64,000 bases of DNA from Schleiferiaceae bacterium (GTDB taxonomy: Bacteria > Bacteroidota > Bacteroidia > Flavobacteriales > Schleiferiaceae): NCBI GenBank assembly GCA_018402665.1, contig JAGYIN010000004.1, positions 62,001-126,000 of the forward strand. The letters are read 5' to 3'. Position 1 is the first letter of the stretch; the number at the start of each line of letters is the position of its first letter. Made by a program: the position numbers and the translations under genes. The notes under the pieces are model-generated. The model was not told the DNA's origin. It did not search any database and was given only the letters and a program-made list of their open reading frames with translations. Positions 19,069 to 27,759 of this stretch are shown here, piece by piece.

Positions 19069-20268
19069 TTATTTAAGTCTAGAATAGCGGAAAATCCCGC
19101 CAACCAATAAGGTCAAAACAGCAATTCCAATAAAGGCAGCTTCAGGGGCGTTCATTTGTAATGCGATGTAGCCTATTAGTGCTCCAAAAACATAGCCCAT
19201 ATCACGCCAAAATCTATACGTCGAAAGGGCTTGGGGACGCCAATTGGGATGACTGTGGTTGCTAATGCCTACTAGAAAAGTAGGGTAGACCATCGCAGTC
19301 CCAAATCCTAATACTATGTAAGGCAGCCATAGCAAAGGAAAAACCCGAATACCTATGAGTGCCATCCCTTGCATTATCATGCCCCACATGAGGAGCCTTC
19401 GTATATTCCCTTTATTCGAAAGTGGACCTGTGAAGAGTTGTCCTAAACCCCATATTGAGGCGTGTATACCCGTAAGTATACCAACCGTAGTTAGACTTTC
19501 ACCACTAGCTAAAAGTAAAGAGGGTAATACAGCCCAGAGAATACCGTCGTTTGCGTTGTTAACCACGCCGGCCCATGTGATAGTTCGTAAGGCCGGATCC
19601 CCAAAAGTGGTGGCATAAAAAACAGACTTTTTATTTTCATTTAAACTCGACTCTACGTGCTGTTTGGCTTCAAGTGCCACCCAAGGCAGCGTTTCCGGAA
19701 TAACGAAAACTGCGAATAAGAAGGCGATGAAAACGATGCCTATGGCCGTGTATAAAATGGGTGCAATTAGGCCCGTGGATTCTACGTAATAGGCAGCAAA
19801 TGCAGCGGAGGCACCAACAGCAACGTATCCCGCGCTCTCATTTAAGCCCATGGCTGTGCCGCGGTGTTTTAGTCCAACAATATCTATTTTCATGATCACC
19901 GTAGTAGACCAGGTAAAGCCTTGGCTTAAACCTAAAGCGATATTTGCTGCAATAATTAAAGCGCTGTCGGCGGAATAGAGCAACAGTAAAGGCGCTTGCA
20001 GGGCCATTGCCCATCCAAGCAATAATGTGCGCTTTCTCCCAATTTCCGCGATTAATTTTCCGGTAAAAAGGTTTGCGATCGCTTTGCTCAGACCGAAGAC
20101 AGCCACCATGATTAGTGTGGCTTCCATTTCAGAGACGGACCAATTCTTCGTGAGTTCTGGCAGGAGCGACCGCTCAAATCCTACCATGGCTCCAACAAAG
20201 GCACTCATTAGTACCAAGACGCTGAAAAGACCGGCGTTTTCGCGAAGGCCTAATTGGACCTTTCTCAT
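19069..20268 (-). CDS. MFS transporter
   Basis: A 399-residue major facilitator with about twelve hydrophobic segments. The loop between helices 2 and 3 carries a family-like motif (GKLIAEIGRKRTLLLG), and helix 5 has an NESAGYVAVG segment. The start is taken as ATG at 20268 (MRKVQLGLRENAGLF), one base after the NhaC stop; the longer frame overlaps NhaC. The helix-loop pattern resembles drug or sugar-type MFS exporters, but no substrate can be named. It is probably co-transcribed with the antiporter and cystathionine beta-synthase upstream. Confidence 0.82.
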   Translation of the reverse strand: MRKVQLGLRENAGLFSVLVLMSAFVGAMVGFERSLLPELTKNWSVSEMEATLIMVAVFGLSKAIANLFTGKLIAEIGRKRTLLLGWAMALQAPLLLLYSADSALIIAANIALGLSQGFTWSTTVIMKIDIVGLKHRGTAMGLNESAGYVAVGASAAFAAYYVESTGLIAPILYTAIGIVFIAFLFAVFVIPETLPWVALEAKQHVESSLNENKKSVFYATTFGDPALRTITWAGVVNNANDGILWAVLPSLLLASGESLTTVGILTGIHASIWGLGQLFTGPLSNKGNIRRLLMWGMIMQGMALIGIRVFPLLWLPYIVLGFGTAMVYPTFLVGISNHSHPNWRPQALSTYRFWRDMGYVFGALIGYIALQMNAPEAAFIGIAVLTLLVGGIFRYSRLK

Positions 20269-20269
20269 G

Positions 20270-21703
20270 TTAGTTTTCGATCTTTTTGATTCGAATACCA
20301 ACCCAAGCATAGATTAGGGTCATTACCGGAGAAATCAGGTTGAAGAAAGCATACATAAAGTAATCACCAGTAGCCACACCCAGCACGGAACTTTGATAGG
20401 CGCCGCAGGTATTCCACGGGATTAAAACGGAGGTTACTGTTCCACTATCTTCCAGTGTACGGCTCAAGTTTTCAGGAGCAAGGCCTCGTTCGCGATAGAC
20501 TTCTTTGAACATTCGGCCTGGTACTACTATGGCTAGATACTGATCCGAAGCAGTGACGTTAAGTACCCCACACGCAACGAGGGTAGAGGTGATTAGCGAT
20601 GCAGGTCCACGAGCAAAATGAATGATGGCATTGGTAATGGTAGCGAGGAATCCCGAAGCCTCCATAGCACCACCAAAGGCCATAGCACTGAGAATGAGCC
20701 ATACTGTACCGAGCATTCCGCTCATACCCGAGGTACTGAGTAAATCCGAAAGGATGGGATGTTCGCTAGGCACTGCAATGCTTCCGTAGACACTTCGCAT
20801 CGCGATTTCGTAAATGGGGTGCGTGCCAGTGCCCAATTCTTGCAATAAGGGTTGCTGAAACACGAGTGCTGCTGCGAGTCCACTGAAGATGCCGACAGTA
20901 ATTGCGACCAATGCGTCTACTTTTTGTGAGATGAGCAGGATAACAACGGCTGGAACTAAGAAGAGCCAGGGTGTAATATTGAATTGGGCGCTCAATAAGG
21001 ATTGAACCTCCGCAACTTCCGCGGCATCTAATGCACCGTCTTTATACCCTAATCCAAGCACGGTAAAAAGAACCAATGTAATAATCATACTAGGCACGGT
21101 CGTATAAAGCATGTAACGAATGTGGGTAAACAGATCTGTTCCTGCCATTGCAGGGGCAAGATTCGTAGTATCGCTCAGCGGACTTAATTTATCACCAAAA
21201 TACGCTCCTGAGATTACGGCACCCGCTACTACTGCGGCAGGAATACCTATAGTTTGACCAATTCCCATTAATGCAATGCCTACGGTAGCTGTGGTCGACC
21301 ATGAAGAACCCGTACTCAGGCTGATTAGGGCGGAGATGATGACGGCAGTGGGTAGAAAGAATTGGACATTAATTAAGTCTAAACCGTAATAAATCATTGC
21401 AGGAACAACACCGCCTAAAAGCCACGTTCCAGCCAAACCCCCGATAAGGATTAGGATGAATATCGCCTGTGTGGTATCGTGAATGTTTGTCTTGATTTTA
21501 GCAAAGACTGCTTCAACCGAACTCCCGTTGATAACGCCAATTACCGCCGCAACAAACGCCGCAAGCATTAGAATTACCTGGTTTGAACCGGAAAGCGCGT
21601 CATCGCCATAAACTTCACCCACGTTGAACCAAAGCAGTACCATAAGTACGACGAGAGGTGTAAGTGAGAGGAGTAATTGGGCGGTAGAGTGCTTCTGCTT
21701 CAT
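20270..21703 (-). CDS. nhaC: Na+/H+ antiporter NhaC family
   Basis: A 477-residue integral membrane protein with 11-12 hydrophobic helices. Motifs typical of NhaC are present: SLSTGSSWSTTATVGIALMG, GAVISGAYFGDKLSPLSDTTNLAPA, and TASDQYLAIVVPGRMFKEVY with SRTLEDSGTVTSVLIPWNTCG near the C-terminus. NhaC exchanges external protons for internal sodium, fitting a marine lifestyle. It lies 23 bases downstream of the cystathionine beta-synthase gene and one base upstream of the MFS carrier. Confidence 0.92.
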   Translation of the reverse strand: MKQKHSTAQLLLSLTPLVVLMVLLWFNVGEVYGDDALSGSNQVILMLAAFVAAVIGVINGSSVEAVFAKIKTNIHDTTQAIFILILIGGLAGTWLLGGVVPAMIYYGLDLINVQFFLPTAVIISALISLSTGSSWSTTATVGIALMGIGQTIGIPAAVVAGAVISGAYFGDKLSPLSDTTNLAPAMAGTDLFTHIRYMLYTTVPSMIITLVLFTVLGLGYKDGALDAAEVAEVQSLLSAQFNITPWLFLVPAVVILLISQKVDALVAITVGIFSGLAAALVFQQPLLQELGTGTHPIYEIAMRSVYGSIAVPSEHPILSDLLSTSGMSGMLGTVWLILSAMAFGGAMEASGFLATITNAIIHFARGPASLITSTLVACGVLNVTASDQYLAIVVPGRMFKEVYRERGLAPENLSRTLEDSGTVTSVLIPWNTCGAYQSSVLGVATGDYFMYAFFNLISPVMTLIYAWVGIRIKKIEN

Positions 21704-21726
21704 GGTCGATTCTTAGGCGGGCGCTT

Positions 21727-23085
21727 TTAGCTCATTGCCGTGATGATATCTTGTTTAGTAATGATGTGGTAGCCTTGCTCCACTTCTACGAGTACAGCGC
21801 GGTGGCCGCTTTTTACCATTTTTGCAACCTCTTCGATGCTGGCCGTTAAGTCCACGACAGGATAGGGCGCGCCCATAATATCCCCTATGAGTTTGCTGTT
21901 TACCGGGTGGTCGAGCATGCACGAAAGCATGGTATGGTCGTCAATAGAGCCGACTTGCTTCCCGTTTTGCATTACCGGAATCTGGGTAATGTCGTGAACC
22001 TTCATCAGTCTAGCGGCATTGCTCAGCGGCTCTGTTGGACTTACGGTGACGAGCGGAAGGTGGCTGTGGCTATCGATCAAGTCTTTAGCCAATTTATTCG
22101 CGGGTGCTAGGAAACCTCTATCACGCATCCAGTCGTCGTTGTATACCTTTCCTACATAACGCGAGCCGTGATCATGGAACAGAACTACCACGACATCATC
22201 TGGTGTCAGGCGGTCTTTAAGTTGGCGTAAGCCCTGAAAGGCCGAGCCACAACTGTAGCCCAAAAATAAGCCCTCTTTACGAGCCAATTCTCTCGTCGCC
22301 AATGCGCCGTCCTTATCGGTAACTTTTTCGAAGAAATCAATAACGTCGAAATCTACATTCTTAGGCAGAATATCTTCGCCAATTCCTTCGGTGATGTAGC
22401 TGTAGATTTCTTTCTCGTCGAATTCGCCCGTTTCATGGTATTTCTTGAACACTGAACCGTAAGAGTCCACGCCCCAGACTTTCACATTTGGGTTCTTTTC
22501 TTTTAAATATTTTCCGACCCCTGAAATGGTACCACCGGTTCCTACACCCACCACAAAATGAGTCACTTTACCTTCGGTTTGCTCCCAAATCTCAGGACCT
22601 GTAGAATCGTAATGTGCTTGGCGGTTGCTCAGGTTATCGTATTGGTAGGGATAAAAAGAGTTTGGAATTTCTTTATTTAGTCGCGAGGCTACACTGTAGT
22701 AACTGTCGGGATGCTCAGGAGCAACATTTGTAGGACACACATATACTTCCGCGCCCATGGCACGCAGGATGTCCATCTTTTCTTTTGATTGCTTGTCGCT
22801 TAGGGTACAAATGAGCTTATACCCTTTTACAATGGCTGCCAACGCAAGTCCCATTCCCGTGTTGCCGGAAGTACATTCAATGATGGTACCCCCTGGCTTA
22901 ATGTCTCCGCGTGCCTCTGCATCTTCGATCATTTGCAAAGCCATGCGGTCTTTGACGCTGTGGCCAGGATTAAAGTATTCCACCTTTGCATAAACCGGAC
23001 AAGGGAAATCTTCGGCAACTTTATTGAGTTTGATCATGGGCGTATTGCCAATGGTCTCAAGGATATTGTTGTAAATGGGGCGCAT
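21727..23085 (-). CDS. cystathionine beta-synthase-type PLP enzyme with C-terminal CBS domains
   Basis: This enzyme is expected to condense serine (or an acetylserine-like substrate) with homocysteine or sulfide. The N-terminal fold-type II PLP domain has ETIGNTPMIKLNKV, the Schiff-base lysine in PGHSVKDRMAL (about residue 44), SGNTGMGLALAA, the phosphate-binding GTGGTISGVGKYL, and GYSCGSAFQG near the end of the catalytic core. Two CBS domains (about residues 325-450) follow. At 452 residues it matches the CBS-domain-containing family. No riboswitch is seen upstream. It could link to the methionine locus metabolically. Confidence 0.9.
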   Translation of the reverse strand: MRPIYNNILETIGNTPMIKLNKVAEDFPCPVYAKVEYFNPGHSVKDRMALQMIEDAEARGDIKPGGTIIECTSGNTGMGLALAAIVKGYKLICTLSDKQSKEKMDILRAMGAEVYVCPTNVAPEHPDSYYSVASRLNKEIPNSFYPYQYDNLSNRQAHYDSTGPEIWEQTEGKVTHFVVGVGTGGTISGVGKYLKEKNPNVKVWGVDSYGSVFKKYHETGEFDEKEIYSYITEGIGEDILPKNVDFDVIDFFEKVTDKDGALATRELARKEGLFLGYSCGSAFQGLRQLKDRLTPDDVVVVLFHDHGSRYVGKVYNDDWMRDRGFLAPANKLAKDLIDSHSHLPLVTVSPTEPLSNAARLMKVHDITQIPVMQNGKQVGSIDDHTMLSCMLDHPVNSKLIGDIMGAPYPVVDLTASIEEVAKMVKSGHRAVLVEVEQGYHIITKQDIITAMS

Positions 23086-23149
23086 GGGCCAATCTGTTTT
23101 GTATTAGGTTCCGTAAAGATAACCGATTGTATGCCTGGAACAAGGGTTC

Positions 23150-24373
23150 TTACGAGAAACGAATGCTTTGAATAGGGTGCAATCTAGCAATCCAGCGAAC
23201 GGGGAGTAGGAGTATGAGGTAGGCGATGACAATGAATACGGCATTCGCACCGAGAATCCATGCCCAGTCAAAGGTGATGGGGGCTGTTGCGATGTAATAG
23301 GTTTCAGGGTCTAATTGGACCCAGCTGAATTGCCACTGTAAAAAGCTCAGTCCCAAACCCAGCGCATTGCCCCAGGCTAACCCGCGCGTCAAAATCCGGA
23401 TGCTCAGCCACTGGAACACCTGAAGAATGAGTCGGTCACTGCCGCCGAGTGCTTTAAGTGTACCAATCATTCGGGTACGGTCAATAATCAAAACAAGCAA
23501 TGCCGTTATCAGATTGGCTACAGCTACAATGAGAACAATAGCGAGCACCAGAATAATATTAGTATCGAAAAGCGCAAGCCACCCGAAGATTGCGGGATGG
23601 CGGTCTTCAATGCTTCTCGCTTGCATGGTGTACGGAATCACGGCATTCCAATAGGACGAAATGATTTCGCGCCCTTCTTGATCATTCAGGACTACCATGT
23701 AGCTGCTCACACTATCGCCGCGCCAACCATTAAGTCGAGCAACATCTTCCTGATTCATTAAAATAGTTTGCCGGTCAAATTCGTCTAAGCCCGTGGTAAA
23801 CAGCCCTTCCACGATGGATTTTCGGAGGCGCGGCAATTCGCCCTGATTCTTCAGTACGGTCAAAACAGCGGTATCTCCAATGCCGAGGCCCAATTCTCGA
23901 GCGAGAGTCGTGGATAGTAAGGCACCATAGCGAGAGGTGGGAGTGGAGGCACTTCCACCGGTCCCGTACTGGGCAGAGAACGTCTTTAAATAATCGGTCT
24001 CCATACCTTTGATTTGAATGCCGTCGAAGGCATCTTCAATAGGATTTACCAGCAATGCCATTTTTTGGACCACTGGATAAACAGATCGAACGTAAGGGGC
24101 TTCGCGCAGGGCGCCCGCCAAACTATCCGTTAAGCGTATGGGGTTGAGTTCTTCAGTGCGGTTCGGTGCATAAGCGCTAATGGTAAAATCGCCTTCCAAG
24201 GCACTGAATTTATCCATGATGGCATGCTGCAAGCCTTTACCGGATGTTATGGACAATAGCACGAGTGCCATACCCAAAGCTGTGGCTACAATACTCAATT
24301 TTAGCAAAGGACCAATCACTTGAGAACCCGTGCTCTTTTGTATCTTTCTTGCTATGAAAAACGCCTCTTTCAT
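23150..24373 (-). CDS. ABC transporter permease, LolC/LolE-FtsX type
   Basis: A 407-residue FtsX-superfamily permease: one N-terminal helix (SIVATALGMALVLLSITSG), a periplasmic MacB-like region (about residues 45-260), then three C-terminal helices. The segment ALLVLIIDRTRMIGTLKALGGSDRLILQVF is the coupling region that contacts the ATPase. LolC/E-like proteins release lipoproteins from the inner membrane, but related permeases have other roles. No ATPase gene is adjacent. Its first 20 bases overlap the start of the divergent NamZ gene. The start MKEAFFIARKIQ fits the family. Confidence 0.88.
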   Translation of the reverse strand: MKEAFFIARKIQKSTGSQVIGPLLKLSIVATALGMALVLLSITSGKGLQHAIMDKFSALEGDFTISAYAPNRTEELNPIRLTDSLAGALREAPYVRSVYPVVQKMALLVNPIEDAFDGIQIKGMETDYLKTFSAQYGTGGSASTPTSRYGALLSTTLARELGLGIGDTAVLTVLKNQGELPRLRKSIVEGLFTTGLDEFDRQTILMNQEDVARLNGWRGDSVSSYMVVLNDQEGREIISSYWNAVIPYTMQARSIEDRHPAIFGWLALFDTNIILVLAIVLIVAVANLITALLVLIIDRTRMIGTLKALGGSDRLILQVFQWLSIRILTRGLAWGNALGLGLSFLQWQFSWVQLDPETYYIATAPITFDWAWILGANAVFIVIAYLILLLPVRWIARLHPIQSIRFS

Positions 24374-25599
24374 CGCTTCGCAATTTAGAACAACTCTCGC
24401 GTTATTCGCGGCATTGCTCCTGTGCTTTTCTGCGCGCGGGCAAGAAAGTTACGTGCCAGGTATTGCCCAGACTGGGAGTACTATGAAGCTGACCGAAAAT
24501 CTGTGGCGGTAGTAGCCAATGCAACTCCTTATTGCCCAACGGAACCCATACAGTGGATCATTTGATTTCGCTGAGTGTTGATGTACAGCAGGTCTGGGCG
24601 CCGGAACACGGCTTCAGAGGGCAGCAAGATGCTGGAGAGCATGGAAGACGGCTGCGATCCTAAGACGGGTATACCCATCAAGAGTTTGTACGGTAAACGA
24701 AGCGTCCACCAACCGAATGGCTAGAGGGCTTGATTGGGTCATCTATGATATTCAAGACGTGGGGGTTCGATTCTACACCTACAGCACTACTTTGAGCTAC
24801 GTGATAGATGCGTGCGGTAGCCGGTGTCCTGCTCATGATTATGGATCGAGGCAATCCAAACGGTCATTATATCGACGGTCCCAAATCTTAAAACCAGGCT
24901 TCGAGAGTATGGTAGGTTTGCACCCCATACCGGTAGTACACGGCTTAACCATGGGAGAATATAACCATGGTTTATGGTGAGCATTGGATGCCTGCAACAG
25001 AGAATGAACAGGGCGTACCGCCTCGAAAAGAAAGGCGGTATAGAGGTTATCACTTGCAAAGGGTATTCTAACTAATGGGGTCTTCACGGAATTCCAAGTC
25101 CCCTCCGTCGCCCAATCTGCGCTCTATTGAGGCCATCTGGCATTACCTAAGCTTGTGTTATTTCTTGAGGGTACACCCATTTCTTGTGGGACGAGGTACC
25201 GATGCGCCATTTACCTGTTTTGGTGCGCCGTGGCTTGATGGGGAAGAGAGTACGAGCATCGATTCACACCTGCGCCAGATCATGGATCGAAGTATCCCAA
25301 GTTTCAGGAAAGCAGTGCGGTGGGGTCCAATTGTCCCAGGATCTAACGACGGCAAATTCCACGGGAAATCGATTGACCTATTTGTTTGAAGCCTATGCAT
25401 ACTGGAAAGAAAATGCTACATCCGAGGCTCCGGAATTTTCAATGCGTTCTTCAAAAATTGGCCGTCTAAATGAACTACAACAAGCCTTGAATCTGGCATG
25501 AGCGTCGAGGAGTGGGTGAATTCTTATCATAAAGAGTTGTACCTGTACAAGGAAAAGGCTTTTGAGTACTCTCTTTACAGTCTTGTCGAATTGCAATAA
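24354..25599 (+). pseudogene. namZ: exo-beta-N-acetylmuramidase NamZ (DUF1343, GH171), many frameshifts
   Basis: The N-terminus is intact with a signal peptide (MKNASFIASQFRTTLALF, cleavage after SARG). From about 24475 the frame breaks, but frame-hopping recovers a full DUF1343/NamZ protein: EYYEADRKSVAVVANA, LPNGTHTVDHLISL, VWAPEHGFRG, LDWVIYDIQDVGVRFYTYSTTL, then PNGHYIDGP, LHPIPVVHGLTMGEYN, LFEAYAYWKENATSEAP, and a C-terminus near EYSLYSLVELQ before TAA at 25597. NamZ enzymes remove terminal MurNAc during peptidoglycan recycling. The motifs are unusually well kept for a dead gene, so the frameshifts may be sequence errors. Confidence 0.82.
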
Positions 25600-25612
25600 G
25601 TCTAACTTATAG

Positions 25613-25645
25613 CGAAAAAACCCCGCTCGAGGTGGGTTTTTATGA
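25613..25645. terminator. probable bidirectional terminator, imperfect
   Basis: AAAAAACCCC and GGTGGGTTTTT face each other around a CTCGAG-like turn between the convergent NamZ and DUF2911 genes. The inner stem has mismatches. It sits inside an indel-rich stretch, so the original hairpin may have been better paired. Confidence 0.45.
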
Positions 25646-25660
25646 AGCGGGAAAAGCGGA

Positions 25661-25739
25661 TTATTTCCAGCCTTTCATTTCTTCGTAGCCGGCTCTATAG
25701 GAATCAGGTGCTCCCATGTCCATTGCTTTTTTACCCTGC
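25661..25739 (-). pseudogene. displaced C-terminal end of the DUF2911 protein
   Basis: Read on the minus strand in a shifted frame, this segment encodes LKQGKKAMDMGAPDSYRAGY and then EEMKGWK before a TAA whose complement is at 25661-25663. It continues the TPR-like C-terminus of the gene that the printed frame ends at 25740 with the odd tail AAGDTKSCP. A single-base indel near 25745 would restore it. Confidence 0.65.
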
Positions 25740-26471
25740 TTAAGGGCAGCTTTTAGTATCGCCTGCCGCGTAAAGAATTTTAGCCTTTACCCAGTTCGTG
25801 TACCAGTACTCTGATCTAGCTGTAAGGCAATTTCGATGGTTCTGGGGCGCTTTTTCATGGTCGCCTTGACCGCTGTAGTAGTTTGCGGCATTTCTGTATG
25901 CACGCTTAGCATCAGATAGTGCTTTTGCTACATTTTTACCGCTTTCACCTTCTGAATCAACTCCTAGGTTAATGCTTACTTCGGTATCTGCCCACTCAAG
26001 TAAGAGATAGCCACCTTCTGTGCTCAAAGAATGGAAGCGCATTGTGAAGTTATCGTCGAAATCACCTTTTCCTGCACGAACATTGAATCTCAATACGTCG
26101 CTATCCTCAGAATATCCTGAGTTGCCCCAGAGGTTGGTTTGTGTGGATAAGATAATGGTCCAGTCTTGTTCACCTGGAATAGTAAATAGGGCGTATTCTC
26201 CAGCCTTAACTTCGTTGCCATTCATGGTGAAGTCTGTGGATGCACTAAAAAGAACACATCCGTTCGCTCCTGTACGCCATACTTCATTATACGGTACGAG
26301 ATCGCCGAAGATGGTGCGGCCTCTTGTTGCGGGTCTGCTGTAAGTGATGCTGAAATCTGTGAGACCAATTCTTTGGTCAACGGTAGACGTAGGTGAAGGT
26401 TGTGGCAGCTCTTGAGCGTTCATCGGTAGGGCCACTGCAAGAAGCGCGGCACCGAGTATCCATTTTTTCAT
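25740..26471 (-). CDS. DUF2911 domain-containing secreted protein (C-terminus frameshifted)
   Basis: The signal peptide is MKKWILGAALLAVALPMNAQ. A DUF2911 domain follows: VDQRIGLTDFSITYSRPATR, TIFGDLVPYNEVWRTGANG, GEYALFTIPGEQDWTIILS. Then there is a helical TPR-like C-terminus. Near 25800-25870 the frame looks wrong: the neighbouring frame reads TIEIALQLDQ, while the printed frame reads NHRNCLTARSE, and then returns to YWYTNWVKAKILYAAGD. Another shift near 25745 leads to the true end at 25661. The intact protein would be about 270 residues. Function unknown; family members are periplasmic or surface proteins of Bacteroidota. Confidence 0.85.
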   Translation of the reverse strand: MKKWILGAALLAVALPMNAQELPQPSPTSTVDQRIGLTDFSITYSRPATRGRTIFGDLVPYNEVWRTGANGCVLFSASTDFTMNGNEVKAGEYALFTIPGEQDWTIILSTQTNLWGNSGYSEDSDVLRFNVRAGKGDFDDNFTMRFHSLSTEGGYLLLEWADTEVSINLGVDSEGESGKNVAKALSDAKRAYRNAANYYSGQGDHEKAPQNHRNCLTARSEYWYTNWVKAKILYAAGDTKSCP

Positions 26472-26526
26472 GTGAGTTGTTTTTAGGGTTTGCCTAAAAG
26501 TAACAAGAAAAGTGGTGGTTGGTTGA

Positions 26527-27003
26527 TTAGAGCGCCATCATTTTTAGCGCGGCCACTGCAGCTTCTACACCTTTGTTTCCATGAATACCACCTGAACGAG
26601 CGCGACTCTGCTCTATAGTATTGTCGGTAAGTACGCAGAAAATAGTTGGAGCGTCGTAGCTGAGGTTAAGTTCAGTAATGCCGTAAGTCACACTCTGACA
26701 CACATAGTCGAAGTGTTTCGTCTCACCTTGAATGACGCAACCTACCACAATAACTGCATCAGGTTCTTCATTCTCGTGAAGCCGTTTGGCACCAAAAGTG
26801 AGTTCAACAGCTCCAGGTACATCCACTTGAAGAATATGTTCCGGATCTACGCCATGGGCTACGAGTGTATCGTAAGCACCTTGAGCAAGGCCATGAGTGA
26901 TCTCATGATTCCACTCCGCGCGAACTATAGCAACTATTTTGCTTGATCCGGAAGGGACGGTTTCGTTATCTGTACTATTGAGATGCTGGTGAGCAGTAGC
27001 CAT
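26527..27003 (-). CDS. ribH: 6,7-dimethyl-8-ribityllumazine synthase
   Basis: RibH condenses 5-amino-6-ribitylamino-uracil with 3,4-dihydroxy-2-butanone 4-phosphate, the penultimate step of riboflavin synthesis. The 158-residue length is normal. Visible motifs: AIVRAEWNHEIT (aromatic stacking tryptophan), VPGAVELTFGAKRL, VVGCVIQGETKHFDYVC (with the catalytic-region histidine), and the C-terminal RSGGIHGNKGVEAAVAALKM. It is four bases downstream of the TPR gene, a pairing often seen in Flavobacteriales. Confidence 0.96.
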   Translation of the reverse strand: MATAHQHLNSTDNETVPSGSSKIVAIVRAEWNHEITHGLAQGAYDTLVAHGVDPEHILQVDVPGAVELTFGAKRLHENEEPDAVIVVGCVIQGETKHFDYVCQSVTYGITELNLSYDAPTIFCVLTDNTIEQSRARSGGIHGNKGVEAAVAALKMMAL

Positions 27004-27007
27004 GCGG

Positions 27008-27691
27008 TTATTTCAACGCAGCAATCACGCCAGCAATTCCTGACGCTTGACGACTCTTAGGATAGTCTGAAGCAATGCGTTCGTAGAGTTTTACCGCTTT
27101 CGCGTTTTCACCCAAAGCTTCATAAGTCAATCCAGCTTTCCACAAGAAGAGTGGTGTAGTGAAGTCGTTTTCCGTTGCATTTGCTGCTTTATTGTAGAAA
27201 TCTACGGCATCGTCCATTTGACCCAATTCAACAAAAGCATCGCCAATGACACCAAAGGCAGTTGCTGAAGTAGCGGCATCCGATTTATCGTAATCGTCCA
27301 TAAATGCAATGGCATTTTCGTAATCACCTAACGCGTAGTAGGCAACACCGGCATAATAATGTGCACTGTTTCCGGCTTCAGTTCCGCCGAATTCGTCAAT
27401 GATATCGAGCAGGCCATAGTACGCACCATTCCCGTTTAAGGCCAATTCCATAGAATCCGTCTCAAACCATTTGATTGCTTTCGCCATCTCTGTAGCTCCT
27501 TCTTTCGCTTTAGGTTCTACGATATACGTCGTATATGCGAAATAGGCCAATACCACCGCAACTACCGCCGCGACTGCTATACCTACCTGACGTGCATTGT
27601 TCTCTAGGAACTGTTCCGTCTTAGTTAGCGTTTGTTCTACGTTATCAAATCCAAGGTTATCCTGCTCTGCAGGCGCGTTCTTCTTAGCCAT
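27008..27691 (-). CDS. membrane-anchored tetratricopeptide repeat protein
   Basis: A 227-residue protein with one transmembrane helix at about residues 36-56 (VGIAVAAVVAVVLAYFAYTTY), then a periplasm-facing run of TPR-like helices (AHYYAGVAYYALGDYENAIAF, AFGVIGDAFVELGQMDDAVDF, LWKAGLTYEALGENAKAVKL). The layout resembles YfgM/Tol-Pal-associated TPR proteins, but the role is unknown. It heads a two-gene unit with ribH and diverges from recF. A reverse-strand TATTTTTG box lies in the short intergenic region. Confidence 0.88.
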   Translation of the reverse strand: MAKKNAPAEQDNLGFDNVEQTLTKTEQFLENNARQVGIAVAAVVAVVLAYFAYTTYIVEPKAKEGATEMAKAIKWFETDSMELALNGNGAYYGLLDIIDEFGGTEAGNSAHYYAGVAYYALGDYENAIAFMDDYDKSDAATSATAFGVIGDAFVELGQMDDAVDFYNKAANATENDFTTPLFLWKAGLTYEALGENAKAVKLYERIASDYPKSRQASGIAGVIAALK

Positions 27692-27746
27692 AGCTAGTTT
27701 TAATTGAGTCCGCCAAAAATAGTATAAATTTTCATGCTTTGAGCCC

Positions 27747-27754
27747 TATTTTTG
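27747..27754 (+). promoter_or_regulatory. Bacteroidota -7 promoter box (TATTTTTG) for recF
   Basis: TATTTTTG matches TAnnTTTG and ends five bases before the recF ATG at 27760, predicting a nearly leaderless message. No TTG is seen at the -33 distance. Confidence 0.4.
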
Positions 27755-27759
27755 TTCCT

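Noticed and set aside
26020-26343. Plus-strand open frame of 107 codons
   Set aside because: It lies wholly antisense to the well-recognised DUF2911 gene and shows no family features.
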